A stretch of DNA of 64,000 bases from Ophiodon elongatus (Eukaryota; Chordata; Actinopteri; Perciformes; Hexagrammidae): contig JACSYO010000005.1 in NCBI GenBank assembly GCA_016806645.1, forward strand, positions 141,001-205,000. Reading direction: 5' to 3'. Below the pieces are notes generated by a model that saw only the letters and a program-made list of their open reading frames with translations, did not search any database and had not been told where the DNA came from. Both the position numbers and the translations under genes were made by a program. The first letter of the stretch is position 1; every line of letters starts with the position of its first letter. This document shows positions 1-17,327 of the stretch, one piece after another.

Positions 1-651
1 CTGACACCACCTGTTAAAGGGTTCAGTGGGAGAGGCTGTGAGGGCTGGAAATGGTGGAAATACGAATGGGACAGCACTTTGCTGCAACATATCACGTTAC
101 CATGACAACGTCAAAAAGATAGTGTACAATTGTGGGTATTTATTTTATACTTTTTACTCCCTGATTTGAACGTCTTCCAGGCTCTTTACTCACAAGATGA
201 GACGTCATTAAAATAATATATTTACTCGTTTTGGTCAAAACATTTCAATAACAAAACGAAATGTTTGATGAATAAATCTGTGTAATGTATGTATATATGT
301 ATATGTACACACCTCTGATTTCATGTCCCATCTTTAAACCTTAATATTGTTGTGTAAATGTAATTTATCGGGCTGAACACCCACGTACCCTCCTGTTTGT
401 TTACGTCTCCACGCTTCCATTGGCAACTGCGTGTTTAAGGTCACATTGCTATGAATTGTGGGTAATTCCCTTAAGCAAAGTCTGCATCTAATGCTGACTT
501 ACGGAAAGGGTTCATAAAGGCCTAAAAATGTCTGCCAGAGACTCAAACACTCGAGATGTGACGGGGACAGAACTAAACCCTCACGGAGTTAGCAGGAGCG
601 CGCCTCAAAGTGCGTGAGGGTGGAAATTGAGATTGGGCCTGAGATTGGGCC
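1..651. mobile_element. Non-autonomous DNA transposon, copy 1 (left end cut by window)
   Basis: Closely similar by eye, with only scattered differences over most of its length, to 26375-27125. It ends in GAGATTGGGCC, with a short duplicated GAGATTGGGCCT just before (about 629-651). No coding capacity seen. It lies in sephs2 intron 6. The left terminal repeat is outside the window. Confidence 0.75.
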
Positions 652-880
652 ATAGCCTCATTACACTGAGGAGCAGCTGTCAAGTGCGACACCTAGTGGT
701 AGAATGTGGTACACCGGTCTGGTCCAGCATTTGGTTTAATAACCCTACTCACAACTAAATTAAAGACCATAAGGCTGAGACTCAGATAAGTGGTGCAGAA
801 CTACACAGAACCAGCCATTAAAGAACCCCTCAGTTATAATTGAAAGAGTAAATGCATGTCCGTGACTAGGTGTAGTGTAC

Positions 881-4618
<3,738 letters not shown>

Positions 4619-6496
4619 GCCTGGCTAAAGACCTCTTCAAACACACGACGCCTGTCGCGTACACCGGCAACTAAAGACGCGGGGATGAATGGAGCGTGTG
4701 TCCGGCGAGCTCTGCTTGAAACAAGAGCCGAGTGTGAAGTCAGGTCGGACGAGTGCGACTTCCTGTCACCACCGTCACTGTGTAAAGTCATATAGTCTGC
4801 GCAAGACTCATGGATCCTAAACTGCACATTTATACCAAATGCCTTAGACTTTGGAGTTGACGTACTACATTAGGACAAAGGCTGTTTAAAGTCACAGAGA
4901 CGGCATGAGATAGCGTTAGAGGCGTAAACGTTTTACTTTGAAGGCGGACGTGACGAGTTCCGGTCCCGTTCCGTGTGTCGCTGTTGAACTTGATGCAGCA
5001 CGGCCCGGTTGTAAACGTTACATGTGACAAGCTCAGTAAACCATACCGTTGACCTTTCTATGACCCGTTCATCTGTCCTGGGATATATACTTTACAACTA
5101 GATAACAAATTGCCGTTGAGATGAAGTTTAAATAATCTAAAAGAACAATTATATGATTTTCACCGAGTGGTCTCAACGCGCAGGGGGTCACCCCCGATTG
5201 CGCTTCAGACCCCCTAAAGCCTCAATTTCAAAATGTCGAAATCACAAGTAATTTATTTTTAACTTGCAATTGTCACTATAATGTACCTTAACAGCTTACT
5301 AACGCCCAGCAGCTTTCATTATTCAAAGTGCTAAACATATATTGACATATATGAATAGTTTCCGGCTCTTTGTGGATCTGAACGGAGCCCCTCTGGACAG
5401 ATGTGATCCAGTGGTGCTCGCGAGAACCCGGATGAAAGCAGGACGTTGGCTCTCCTCTTCTCGGACCACCACGACAAAACACACGCAAGGATGAATGAAC
5501 AACTGATTTATTATTATTTTATTTCGGAAATCTTCAACAGTTTTAAAACAAGATTTTTTTTGCACCAAATGATCTATAATTACTGACAATATTCACTCAA
5601 AGTTTAAAAGCCCCTCAATGTGCTTACCTTCGGATAGATAAATAGCGAAGTGGCACAGGTAAAGATAAGACAGGACAAGGGGCACAAACAGAGCAGTGTG
5701 GGTCAAAGGTCAGGTCGAGCATCAGCGATAAAGCAGTGGTCTACACAGGCACAGAACACAGAGGATGGCTACTTGTTTTTCAATAAGAGTAAATCCATCT
5801 CTAATACATAATAATACATGTTTTGATGCAATGTAGACAGCAATATTTATGACCAAAACATATTTGAATATTCTATATTATTTAAAGCTCACTAGGTTAT
5901 TCACATTGTCATGTGTTTTCTCATTTACCCCTCTGAATTGTCACTTATTATTTCACCTTATGCCCAATGATTATTAATGTGTATAAGACGGATGATGCAT
6001 TCAAAACACACCTATTCCACATTATGTAGTTGGAACGATATATCAAGGATCATAAACTCATACGGATGGGCATGTGCGTCAGTGTGCCATCTAAGAGGCA
6101 AGGCATGGGGGGGCCTGGGGGGGGAATAAAGAGAAATAAGAACGACAAGAAAATGGGTTGCAGAAATGGAAAAGCTACAGCAGCTTTAGAATCCACGGAG
6201 CCCCTCTGGGAACATACCACGCTGATTATCTGGCTGTCATTCTGTTCATATCGCCGTCTGATTGTTGCTCGTCTTGATTCCAACATATGTGATTTCTTTT
6301 AAGTGGTCAGATCCACAGTATGAATTCAGGTTTGTGTTAGTTTACATGGCAGAGAGAGTAAGGTGCGACTACCAACAGGTTTTTCCAGGATGTGCCCAGA
6401 GCCGGGAGTAGACACAAGGAACGTCAATATACTGTATATGGATATATATATCTGTATGCGTGTGTTGGCGTCATGGCGTGCTGAACTATACTCATG
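4619..6496. other. sephs2 promoter side and ikbkg 3' flank, no gene seen
   Basis: The first few hundred bases above 4619 are the sephs2 5' flank and promoter on the minus strand. From 6496 down to about 5500 is the probable ikbkg 3' UTR, ending near a minus-strand AATAAA at 5507-5512. I see no further coding exon. A G-rich stretch lies at 6107-6125. Confidence 0.6.
5507..5512 (-). terminator. ikbkg: Candidate polyadenylation signal of ikbkg
   Basis: AATAAA on the minus strand (TTTATT as written), about 1 kb after the ikbkg stop. It is a canonical hexamer; assignment to ikbkg is from position only. Confidence 0.5.
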
Positions 6497-9400
6497 TTAC
6501 TGTATACAGTCCATGACATGTATCTGCAGCGTGTCCATATCTGGAGCCTGGTAGTGGCACTTAGGACAACATAAATCTGGCAGCTCCTCAGCTCCGGCTG
6601 CTCCTTGATCACCGACTTGTACCAACCCCTGATTTCGGAACGAGGGGGCAGGGGGCACCGTGTTGAAAGCTGCAGCGGGGGGAAAAAACATGTTAAAACT
6701 ACTTCTTTCCAGAAATAAACACCTTGAGAAATCCATTGAATAATTCCATTTCCATCTTTTTGTTTACAGTCGACCAGAAAGAGCCATTTTCTTGAATAGG
6801 CATCGGTTTCATTGGTAAGCTGCTCAGCAGCCAGGACACAGGACTCAGAGGTGAGAAGTAACAGTACAGGTACTCGAGTACCGTGCTGTGGTACAGTGGT
6901 TCTAACCTCAGGGGTTCAACAGGGATCACAAGGGGGTACACCAGGATTTATCTGCTCTGAGACTGTCAATATTAGATTTGCACATGTATTTTAAAAAAAA
7001 TCATTATAACACACTTTTGGGATAATTAATACAAAAGTCTGTATACAAAACTATGTGAAAAGAATATTTGTTTTGCCCTCACTCAAAAAAAAGAAGGCCA
7101 CATTGGTGCACAGTTTCAGATAAAGATCTGGCTACTCCATAATTATTATTATTATTATTCTACTATGTGTAGAATTAGACTCCAGTGGTCGCTGTGAAGG
7201 TTTACTTCCTACTCGGGGGATCAAACATGTCCAATAACTCCAGAGCTTCCAACAAGACACCATCACTTGATTTACGCTGATGAATATATTCAGTAATCAA
7301 AACAGAGTAACTCAATTAATATGCTGAATCACTTTTTTCAAATTGAGGATTAGGGTGACGATGTCAGAAATTAGGGGGAGGGGCCTCAGCTTTTCTTAGC
7401 TACAAGTAGGAAGGGAGGGGGGAGGGGGGGGGGGGTCAAGGAAAACAGGTTGGGAACCACAGCTTTAGTAGAATATGGATATTTCCGTTCCTCTACTTCA
7501 CTACAATGGACTTTTTAATAACATTTCATTTATTTACAAAACAAATGCATTTTCAAAATGATACAAAGTAAAGAATTAACCCAACCAATAGGATCAGGGC
7601 TCAACACTAACTTTTAAGAGTGGCCACACTGGCAACTAGGCATCAGCTTAAATACATAAAAATATGTCATTTTTAGTCAGCTTGTATCAATTAAGATATG
7701 ATGCAGTTATACGTCAGCTTAATCATGAAAATAAAAGAATAAACCCTTGACGTGATTGGAATCCTAAGTGTTATCAGTTAACCCTGAGTCCACCCTCCGG
7801 GCCAGTCCTGATCTTTGCTCTTGCAGTAGTGACTGCAGCGCTTTAGTTACAACCATTTTTAACTAAATAATCCATTATGAAAATATGTTGAAAATATTTG
7901 CTTTAAAGGATTTCCCAAGTTTTCTGACATATTTCAACGCATGCACGAAAGACTTTACTCCACATCCATGTTTTGAATGTATTGGTTGTAATGTACCTTG
8001 TGGAGGGGGAATATGTGGGTCCCGGGTTGCGAAGTCTTCCCCGTGTCTCATCTTCATTCGGTCCATACGCACACTGAAACAGAGGTGGACCAATACAACG
8101 GTCATGTGTAATCACACTTTAAAGAATGTCCGGAAATATCAATATTTCCTCATACACAGAGGAAAGTTGTAGCTGCAGCTCTGACTTCAGATATGAAGGG
8201 TCAGTCTGGAAGATGTGCCAACAGCCCTGCTTTCGATGACAGCTGCAGTAAAGCTAAAGTCACCTCAAAATGCTGATTAGAAGGCATGGGAGGAATTCAG
8301 CACACGACGACTAAGTAACCCTGGGTCAGAAATGACAAACAGAGACGGAGCTACCCGCTGGGTGACGGCTGCATCAACGTCCACATGCCTACATTCAGCA
8401 CACAAACAATATCAGAATTGTTTCATTGGGCTTTTTTTCCCCTCTCGCAGATAACTTTCTTTTTTTTTTACCGTGATGTGGCTTCCTGTTTGAGCCTGTC
8501 AATCTCAGCCATGGTCTGAGTCAGCTGATCCTGCAGCTCCTCCTTCTTCTGGTTCAGCTTCTCTCTGGCTTCTCGCTCTGCGAGGAAATCTGCCTTGTAG
8601 ATCTCAGCCTGAGCGAACACAAGGACAGGGAGGGAGGGAGGGAGGGAGAGAGGGAGGGAGGGAGAGAGACACAGCTATTTAGTTTAATTTCAATGTACCT
8701 GTGCTTTATAAGCATGTTAAAATGTGGGCGTGGCTGATTAGTAGCTGACAAGTGACTCATAGGATGGTCTATATTAACTGCCATGATGTTCAGATTGATT
8801 TTCATCCAAGTGTTTACTGAGCTTAAACGCTGACGTTGGTATTTTTCAACCCGGGGCCCTATTTTCCCCATGTTTTTGTGACTATTCATTCCTGAAATAT
8901 GTCCTGTATTGAGCGAGAGCGCTGCAGACATAAACACGACTAAACAGGCTGCCATGTCCTCATAATGGGGCAATTAAATAGCTTGTTCCTGCCACTGACA
9001 GGCTCAGATTGTTATAAGTGTGTGAGAACATTATGGAAAGAGTCTGGCTCAAGGAGAAGTCCCGTTGTGATACAATGGCTGCCCGTGTTTCTTTGAGCCA
9101 GAGCACACAGATGAAGAGCTCCTACAAACCGGAGAGTGGACGAGGAGAGAGAGAGAGAGCTGTTAATGTGCAGCTCCACATTAAAAGCATTTAACTCTCG
9201 AAACATTAGTTGACTCTTATTATGAAATAGTCACAGGAAATGCAATGTGTTTGTCAGAGACATTGGCACACACTGACACTTGGCTGTTTTCTTTCCACTG
9301 TTCTGAAAGAAGACATGTTGTAGAACTAGATAGCCCAAACTCTCATCAAAAATGCATCTACAGAAATGGTTTTTAACCGCTTTTTGCAGGGGATCAGTTT

Positions 9401-11789
9401 AAAGATCAGAGAATGATGGAAAAATGCCCATTATTGTCAGATTTCTTTATTAACCACAGGTAAACGTGTCATTTTTCATGCACTAATGCTTTTTTTTTTT
9501 AGAGTTTGGGCTATCTCGCTTCTACAATATGTCTACTTTTAGACTAGTGGAAAGAAAACGTCCAAAATGCACATTCAGGTGTTTTTACGACCATATCTAT
9601 TGATGTCTGTAAATCTCTCCTGAATTCACCAAAAGTTACCATTAGATAATGCCTCATTTGCATATTTTAATACATCACATTTCAGAACACCTGTTATACA
9701 AAAAAATATTATCTTAATGTCAGTAATGAACTTGTGAAGTTTCATGGTGATATCTATTAGTTCATTGTTTACCCTATTCACCTGTAGGGTCTTCAACATG
9801 TTTGTCATTTTATAAAACATCTCTTTAAAATTAGTTGTTTCTCAGAAATCTCCACTTCAGCAGCTCTTACATCCTCCAAACTTTACACTTTCATTCCTCT
9901 CTGTATTCTGAAGGTGTTGTTTAGATATCATCTGATTTATACAACATTCATACTAAAACATGGAGGAAATTGATTTTTTTGCTATGGCTGTTGACATTAT
10001 TTTCTGAACTATGGAATAATAAAAAAAAATATCCAAAATTCCCTTGCAAAAACTGTTGACTCTAAAATGTCAACAAAATGAAACAAGAAGTTTGAACCTG
10101 GCTTTATTCAATGGTCACAAATGTGTTCTGGGTATGCATTCAAATGAGCACAGATTTAATAAGATAATGCCTCATTTACATATTTACACATACATATTCA
10201 GAAAACGAATGTCTTAATGTCAGTAGTCACCTGTGTAAGTTTCATGGTGATATCTATTAGTTGCAATGTTTGCTCTATTCACTGGGGCATCGCACTGAAA
10301 AACACCACATGTACTGTTCCCACCAGAGAATAGCGTGTGATAGCGTGTGATAGCGTGTGATAGCGTGTGATAGCGTGTGATAGCGTATGTTAGCGTGTGA
10401 TAGCGTGTGATAGCGCTCTAGCAGACAGCTGGCTGTTTACAGTTGAACATCGGTCAGACCAGCAAAACTACAGACTGACGTCTCAATGCAGAGAGACACT
10501 GGTTTGCAGGTGTACTCATCAGCCGTGTGACTACCTGAGCAGTGAGGACCGGAACCGTCTCCAGGGAGCCTTTCTGCTGCTCCACCTCCTCCTTCAGTTT
10601 ATCAATCAGGTCCTGCTTCAGGGCCAGCGCTCGCTCCGCCTCCTCCAGTCGGCTGCACAGATCTCCTCCCTGGAAGACAAACACACGTCAAGCAGGGGCC
10701 GATGTTCCCACGAGAATCCAGAAGCTCAATATCTAAAGTAATTAGAGGAAATAGATGTTTGGATGGGTTTTTACCTCACTCTTCAGTTTAGAATCATAGT
10801 CTCTAAAGAGACATGTGTAGGCATGTTGCAACTGGGTCAGCTTTTTCCTGAGAGGAAAAAAAGGAAATAACATTTTTCCATACAGTATTGTTATCAAATA
10901 TCCAATGTCCTGCTGCTAACAGTATTGAAGAATTTTTAACTAAACCAGGAAGTATTAATTACCACAGTGAAGCATTCATTTCTAGAATGAAAATTAAGCA
11001 TCACAACTGTGTTGCATTGTTACAGACACCCTGAAGGCCCGAGAATAATAATGATCTGAATCATTTGTATGTTGGACCCACTTCTCCTCTGTGACCACGT
11101 GTCTCTCTGTCTTCAGGGCCTGCTCCAGGCTCTGGGTCTGCAGCAGCAGCTTGTCCATGGCCACATGATGCTGCTTCCTCTGCTGCTCCAGCTCCCGCTC
11201 CGCCACCTGCAGGGCCTTCATCTTACCGCACAGCCTGACAGAGGAGGGAGGACAAAACATCAGCACACATGCACGCCTACAGGTGAACACGGAGAAGCCT
11301 TGTATGTTCACTTCAGCTGACGCGACAGCTCACTTTTCGTCCAACACTTTGCGTTCATGCTCGCTTTTGTCCAGGCAGCTCTGTCTCTCGTTCAGCTCTC
11401 CTAATAGGGACGTTGCTTGAGCTTTCATAGCCTCGCAGTCCTTGGCCAGCTGTAAAAATATGAAAAGCTTTAAGTTATCGGGGTTGCAGTTGATATTTTA
11501 AGGCTGCTTGCTACAGCGGCATCATCTAGTATTTGGGAGATCTAAACATTTTGGATTGTGGAGTAAAAACCAGACCTGGGCACAGTCCTTGTCCTTCTGT
11601 TTGAGCAGAGCTTCAGTTCTGTCCCGCTGAGCTGAACTCTTCTGCAGGTAATCAAGCTTCTCCTCCAACTCACGATACCTGCAGACACAACAGATCCATA
11701 ACTCAATGGGGGTAAATACCAACACATATATATACATATACACATATATACATATACATATACATATATATATATATATATATACATAC

Positions 11790-11882
<93 letters not shown>

Positions 11883-14800
11883 AATATCACCATTCTCATA
11901 TCAAAATTATAATTTTAACCTTTGTGCTTCCCTTTACAGCTCTGATGTGACGAAAATGTCTGCGTCATCAAACTGCTGGATATGTCAATTATTAGCAACA
12001 ACATTGATTTAGATGCATTTGTATTTTTGCTGCCGTGTCATATATAAAAAAAAAAAAAAACTCCCACTTGTTGAAATATTTTTTTAGAAAATACAAAACT
12101 TGAATTATTATTATTTTTTCTTTTTTTACAGTCACTGATTAGCAACATTGATTTGGATGCATTGCATCAAAGACTGTGCTCCTATTACAGAAGCAATGCC
12201 CCTAGTGGCCACCAGGAAAATAGCATGCTTTTGCCCCACAGGACAAACATGAGCAAATGATTCAATCTGGTGGGAAATAGTTAAAGAAACCATTTTGAAG
12301 CCAGGGCTCTGACCTGATTGTATTCTGTAATGTTCGTAGGACCAAACATTGTGGTGTTAATGGGTTTCCATGGGAACATTTATGCATATGCATAAACACA
12401 ACCAAAATACTTAAAGAATTAAGCCAAACATGTCCCTAGTGAGGGTGAATACAATGTAGGCCTCAAATACAGGCTTCTCATTACATTCAAAGAACATATT
12501 TTGTAATCCAAATCGGAATTGCAATATCGGTCAGTAAAACCCTAAATACATACTGCACTCAGATCATCCCATTCTACAATATTTTTTAAACTATTTTCTC
12601 TCCAGTTGGGTTTGTAAGTAGGATGTTAAAAACTAAGTAAACAAAAGGATAAGTTTAACCCTCTAATGTAAAGACAGGAACTACACTGTAAGGAAATTAA
12701 AATGCTTTGATCACTGAATGAATAACACATTGTAATAGTATATATATAATACAACAACATGACGTAAAAAATGATGTGAAAAAAAACAACTAAAGCATGC
12801 CTTATTTGGAAGTCAACAACAGATGAAAACAAATAAACATACAGGAAACAAACTGAGCACAAGTAACATCCACACAGCGGCGACGAGAGCGGACTGTCGA
12901 GAGAAGGCATGCACACAGTGAGAAAAAGAAAGCCACACAGAGCTGTGGGCTCACCTGCCCTGTGTGGCCTGAAGCTGCTCTGTGAGTTTAGCCAGGCTAG
13001 AGCTGGAGGAGGGAACAGAGAGAGGGAGGAGGAGGAGGAGGAGGAGGAGGAGGAGGAAGACGTCTCAAATTTATTAGAAGGAAGAAGTGCAGAAATAAAA
13101 ACGGCATGCTAGTGTCCTTATGCCATTCATTCTTGTCTGCAGGTATCACTATCGTTATTATTAAACAGCACTCAGTGCAAAAGCTGCCAAAGACCACTAG
13201 TTAAACACAGAAAGTCCATTTAGTGCCGTTAGTTTCAAACAATGCACGGAAGTATTTTGTAGTGGGAAATGTGTCCTACCAGTCAGAGGAGTGCTGAGCC
13301 TCGGAGCGATGCTGAACAGCCTCCTCAGTAGAGCTGCTGACCTGTAAAAGCATTCACACACACGTCTATGAGCTCACGGAGGAGGCAGGATGTGTCCATC
13401 TCATCTCAGCTGCACATGGACACATGGGGCTCTGACTGTCTGATTGTACTGGCCTCATTCCAGCCCTGAACGGTTTTCATGATTCAACCATACAAAGAAC
13501 TTTGTTACTTCCTTTTGAAAAGCGCTGTATGAATAAATAACAATTGTTCGTATCATAATTGAACATACAAAGGGCCTTGTGTAAGAACCACTTGTTTTTA
13601 AGTCGCAGTTGCATGTGTGATTTCAGAGACCTCGTCGTATTCACCAGATCAGAACGTTCTCTTTGGCCCTCACAAACTCCCCGAGTGGTCCAGGCCTGTC
13701 ACATGACTACACGTATACAGGCAGTGTGCCGTCCAGCAGATTGGGGAAGACCCACAGTCCCATAGACTTTAAATACGTAACGCCATTATATCCATCGATG
13801 CTCTCTTCAAACTCACTAGACTCCTTTGACAAACAGTCATGTGACTTTGAGGGACACAGGAGTTGCTGGTCTACTGCTGCCTTGATTGGTTAGTTTGATT
13901 GTGTTATTGTGTGACTTGGGTGTTTTAAAGGGTTAGTTCAGATTCACCAAAGTCAAACTATAACGCAAACAAACTAACTGATTGACGCGGCACTAGCCCA
14001 GCAGCTCCTGGTGGCATTGCAGGGAGCAGAGATAGACGTAAGGGCTTCAGCTCCTGTTGGAGAGGGCCGTCTGACGCAGCCTGCAGCAGAGGAAAGGTTC
14101 TGGTTGGATGTGTTCTGGGTGAATCTCCAGGTTTGTCTGTTGTTATTGCTGTTATCTCATACATTTCTATCCTGCTCGTCTGTAGAACTAATTAGTTCAC
14201 TGGTTCCTGAGGTAGGATGAAGCGTGCTTGTATCCCGGGGTTACCTGGGCCACTTTGGCCAGGAGCTGGTCGATGCAGCGCCGCATTCGCTCTCTCTCCT
14301 TCTCTCCCTCGTCCCTCTCCCTCTCCAGCTCGTCGTTCTTCCTCTTCAGCTCTCTCATCCCTTCCTCCAGCTTCTCTTTGTGGCTCTTCAGCAGCTGGAG
14401 GAAGTCGTTTGCCCCTTCCACAGGCTGCGGAGAGAAATGAAAGTGAGAGAACCGTGGATGGGTGGATGCAGGGAGAAAGGGATCACAGCAGGGACTTGGA
14501 CAGAGACAGACCACGTTCACCCGGGGCCGGAGGACTGACACCAAGCAAACAGCACAACTGCACCAAGATGTGAGAGAACACAAACGGAGGGATTTTATAT
14601 AGGGATGCATTGTGTTAATGCTGTGCTCTATATAAAGGAATCCAGTGCTCCTGCTCAAAAATACAAGGAAAAAACATGGATGACCTCAAGAATTATTAGC
14701 TATAAAGTTGAATTATATGTAAAACACAGTTCCCCATAACATGCTGGTTTAGTATTAAAAGATGTTTTAAATGCTGCATGGTGATTAGTGCCAGGTTTTG

Positions 14801-17322
14801 TATTTACAGTTTGAACCTCACAGGCCATCCCATGTTATTTTTCCAAATATGAAGTCATGATTTCTAACCCGTGATGAGATAAGGTGGGGTGAAGCATTTA
14901 ACCAGAGGTGGGGCAGCCACAGAGGAAGTGTCAGGGATTTGATTGGGGGGAAAGTTTGGAAGCAGTGAGCAGGCTCACCTGGCCATTTTCCCTGCCCACT
15001 ATCTCCCCCCACACCTCTGAGAGCGAGGTGGAGGGAGAGGGGAGGGCGCTACTCAAGGAGCTACGCACACTTGCGTCGCCCTAGACACACGGACATACCA
15101 GTTAGAGGAACAAACACACGGGTCAACAGTGAAATCTCAGCACGGGGCCGACGGCGCCGCGCGTCTTACCAGGCTGCGAGGAGGCGTGGTCTGCGTGTGT
15201 CGGTCCGCCTCTTCCACTCTCTTCTTCTCCCGCGGATCTAGTGTCTGAAACGAGGGGTTCAATGGCCACAGGAAACGTCACACAGACAGAAGAAATACAC
15301 AGGAACCATTTCTGTCTCCCTTCATTCTCTCTCTCTCATTGCATCAACACAAATCTCAAAAGCCCCAAACAACAAAAACACTTTTGCCGTGTATGTGTGT
15401 AGACATAAGACATGAAAAACAACATTATTAAATATCAATTCACTCCTTTATGGAATATGAGCACACAGCTAATGTAAATATAAAGAGAAATACAAGTAAG
15501 CAGTGAAAAAGAGGTGAATTAATCTCTGCATACACATACATAGACCAACATGGGATTATAAAATATAAGAGTGGAAGCTGTGTTATGGTGAAACTAATTT
15601 GTTCAAATGTAAAATCACCTGACAATGTGTGAATATGAGGAAGCAGACGTGTGAATCTTGGCGAGCTAACCTGTGGTCCGTCCAGCGGTCGGCTCCTCGT
15701 CTGGCGCCCCTGCAGCTCTTCAGTCTGGCTGGAGCTGCAGCAGTGGTTCGAGGCTGGTCCGTTCACCAAGCTTTGTAAGGAGTGGTTTTCCTGGGCCAGC
15801 CTCTCCACCAGGGCCCTGGCCTCCTGGAAACGACAGCTGAGAAACTCCCGTTCTTCTCTGGTCCTCTGCTGCCATCCCTCCATCTCCTCACAGCGCTGAC
15901 GTAGGGCTACGTTGCTCCGCCGCAAGGCCTCTGGAGGACAGGAGGACGGAGGTAAAAGGAGAGGGCGGAGAGTGATACGTCACACCCGAGTAGTGACCCG
16001 GAGGAACGAAGTCCACAGCAGGGAGAACTCAATGCGGAATCATCAACTTTATTTAGACGGCACTTTTCAAAACACAGTTGCAAAGTGCTTTAAATAGTTG
16101 AACCAGGATTAAAATATGCCAAGACTGCAATGAGGCAACTGAAATAATACAATAATAAAATGCAATAATAAAACAACAATATCATAAGAAAAAAAAAAAT
16201 ATATATATATATATACATATACATATAATAAAAATAAAGATAAGAAATGTTGGAAAAGATGTGTTTTGAGAAGTAATTAAAAAGGACGAGGACTCAGATT
16301 TTAAAAGGTGATGATTCTAAAACGTAATAGTAACCTGTGAAGAGATAAACCAGGTCGGATATGATCTGGTCTTTTAGTATTTGTTAATAACTGAGCTCCT
16401 GCGTTTTGTATCAGCTGAAGACGTGACTGAAAACACTGAATTACAATAATCTAACGGAGAGGAAATAAAAGCATGTTTGACCTTCTCTAGATCAGGCCGA
16501 GAGAACATGACCTGATTTCTACAATTGATAAAAACAGGACTCAACAACTTTTTTAACTTTGTTTTCAAAAGAAAGTACAGTGTCAAATATGTCCAGGATT
16601 CTGGCTGCGGGTTTGACATTCATAGAGATACATAAAGACATTTTAATAAAATTGGGAGAGGCTTTTGGAATACCAAAAAGAATCATTTCTAATTTGTTTT
16701 CATTTAGCTGGAGAACATTTTGGGACATCCAGCACTTTAATTCTGAAAGACAAGATAATAACTGATGAAAGTTGCTTTCCTCATTGTTTTTGTTAACGGG
16801 ACATACATCACCATCCACTACTGAAAAACTTCTGTTAAATAAATATATAAATAAATAAATAATTAATTAAGATTTGAAACAGTCCAGAGCTGCCCTGATG
16901 CCAACCCACTTTTCAAATGCATTTTGTTTTTCATTATTTCCAGGGCTTAAAGAGAGTATGAAGTATGAAGAGTATACTGCCTGAACTTTGGTTTTACCTG
17001 TATTACTAAAAATGATTTCTTATAATTTCCTTTAAATTACCAATTCATGTTCCAACATGTCTGCCATATATGTTCTGTCCCCACCTTCTGATAAAATTAT
17101 ATGCCATACTTTGAGTGGAGCAAATACGTGTATTGCTTTATTTCTTTTTATTACCACTCCATCATTATGGGAATGCATCCTACCTCTGAGCTGCTGGTTG
17201 TCACCCAGCAACCTGGTCACCACTTCATTGGATGCCAGCTCTGGTGGGACCCTGAGGGTCCCGCCACTGTCTTCTCCTGACATCTCCCACTGCATGGGGC
17301 CATCAGGTTGGGGCTGCACCAT
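6497..17322 (-). CDS. ikbkg: NF-kB essential modulator (IKK-gamma / NEMO)
   Basis: Regulatory scaffold of the IkB kinase complex. Fifteen coding exons: 17184-17322, 15671-15930, 15170-15244, 14979-15080, 14245-14424, 13280-13341, 12955-13002, 11576-11678, 11334-11449, 11082-11234, 10775-10847, 10535-10669, 8472-8608, 7997-8073, 6497-6669. They join in phase to 610 aa. N-terminal IKK-binding helix at about 49-91 (FLSCRFQEARALVERL). Long coiled coils follow. The ubiquitin-binding UBAN segment at about 483-512 keeps Tyr486, Asp489, Phe490, Glu493, Arg494, Arg497 and Glu498, matching the human contact residues. The C-terminal CCHC zinc finger is Cys588, Cys591, His604, Cys608. Human NEMO is 419 aa; the extra length is mainly exons 3-8 (Ser/Pro-rich linker and charged coiled coil). 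Exon 1 begins two bases before the ATG, so a non-coding 5' exon must lie upstream. The shared CCPKC finger favours NEMO over optineurin. Confidence 0.94.
6894..7462. mobile_element. Candidate non-autonomous hAT element
   Basis: Starts CAGTGGTTCTAACCT and ends AGGTTGGGAACCACAG, an imperfect terminal inverted repeat of hAT type. Flanking octamers CTGTGGTA (6886-6893) and CTTTAGTA (7463-7470) agree at 6 of 8 positions, compatible with an aged 8-bp target duplication. Sits in the last ikbkg intron. A G-rich run (about 7411-7434) lies near the right end. Confidence 0.5.
9282..9563. repeat. Foldback (inverted repeat) in ikbkg intron 12
   Basis: Arms at about 9282-9343 and 9501-9563 are near-complementary (both contain GATAGCCCAAACTCT or its complement and TTTTCTTTCCACT), with a loop of about 157 bp. 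Probably a MITE remnant. Confidence 0.65.
9640..10285. repeat. Imperfect direct duplication in ikbkg intron 12
   Basis: Segments 9640-9790 and 10158-10285 share GATAATGCCTCATTT, TCTTAATGTCAGTA and TTTCATGGTGATATCTATTA in the same order. They are likely two copies of one dispersed repeat next to the foldback at 9282-9563. Confidence 0.6.
10331..10410. repeat. 10-bp minisatellite TAGCGTGTGA, 8 units
   Basis: Eight head-to-tail decamers, one variant (TAGCGTATGT). Located about 125 bp downstream of the donor side of ikbkg exon 12. Confidence 0.95.
11727..11880. repeat. (AT)n and (AC)n compound microsatellite
   Basis: ATATAC/ATATAT runs followed by (AC)n, in the ikbkg intron just upstream of exon 8. 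Confidence 0.95.
13021..13060. repeat. (GGA)n trinucleotide run
   Basis: AGGAGG run beside the acceptor of ikbkg exon 7. On the sense strand it is (TCC)n and contributes the polypyrimidine tract ending TCCTCCAG at 13003. Confidence 0.9.
16038..16110. repeat. Teleost-type interspersed repeat fragment
   Basis: CTTTATTTAGACGGCACTTTTC...CAAAGTGCTTTAAA, the common fish repeat end that also appears near 54646 and 56696. Class not determined. Confidence 0.45.
16374..16818 (-). pseudogene. Broken LINE reverse transcriptase remnant
   Basis: Two minus-strand frames hold typical LINE reverse-transcriptase pieces: CWMSQNVLQLNENKLEMILFG at about 16680-16735, then DLEKVKHAFISSPLDYCNSVFS at about 16430-16505. 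They are in different frames and joined by frameshifts, so the copy is dead. It lies in the first coding intron of ikbkg. Likely an L2/Rex1/CR1-group fish LINE; clade not settled. Confidence 0.75.
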
Positions 17323-17324
17323 CC

Positions 17325-17327
<3 letters not shown>

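Noticed and set aside
5351..5494. Short plus-strand frame starting MNSFRLFVDLNGAPLDRCDP
   Set aside because: 47 codons, no recognised homologue and no splice support; sits beyond the likely ikbkg 3' end.
6497..17322. Assignment of the coiled-coil gene to optineurin
   Set aside because: The CCPKCHYQAPDMDTLQIHV finger, the UBAN sequence and the IKK-binding helix match NEMO better; no optineurin-type LC3-interacting region was seen.
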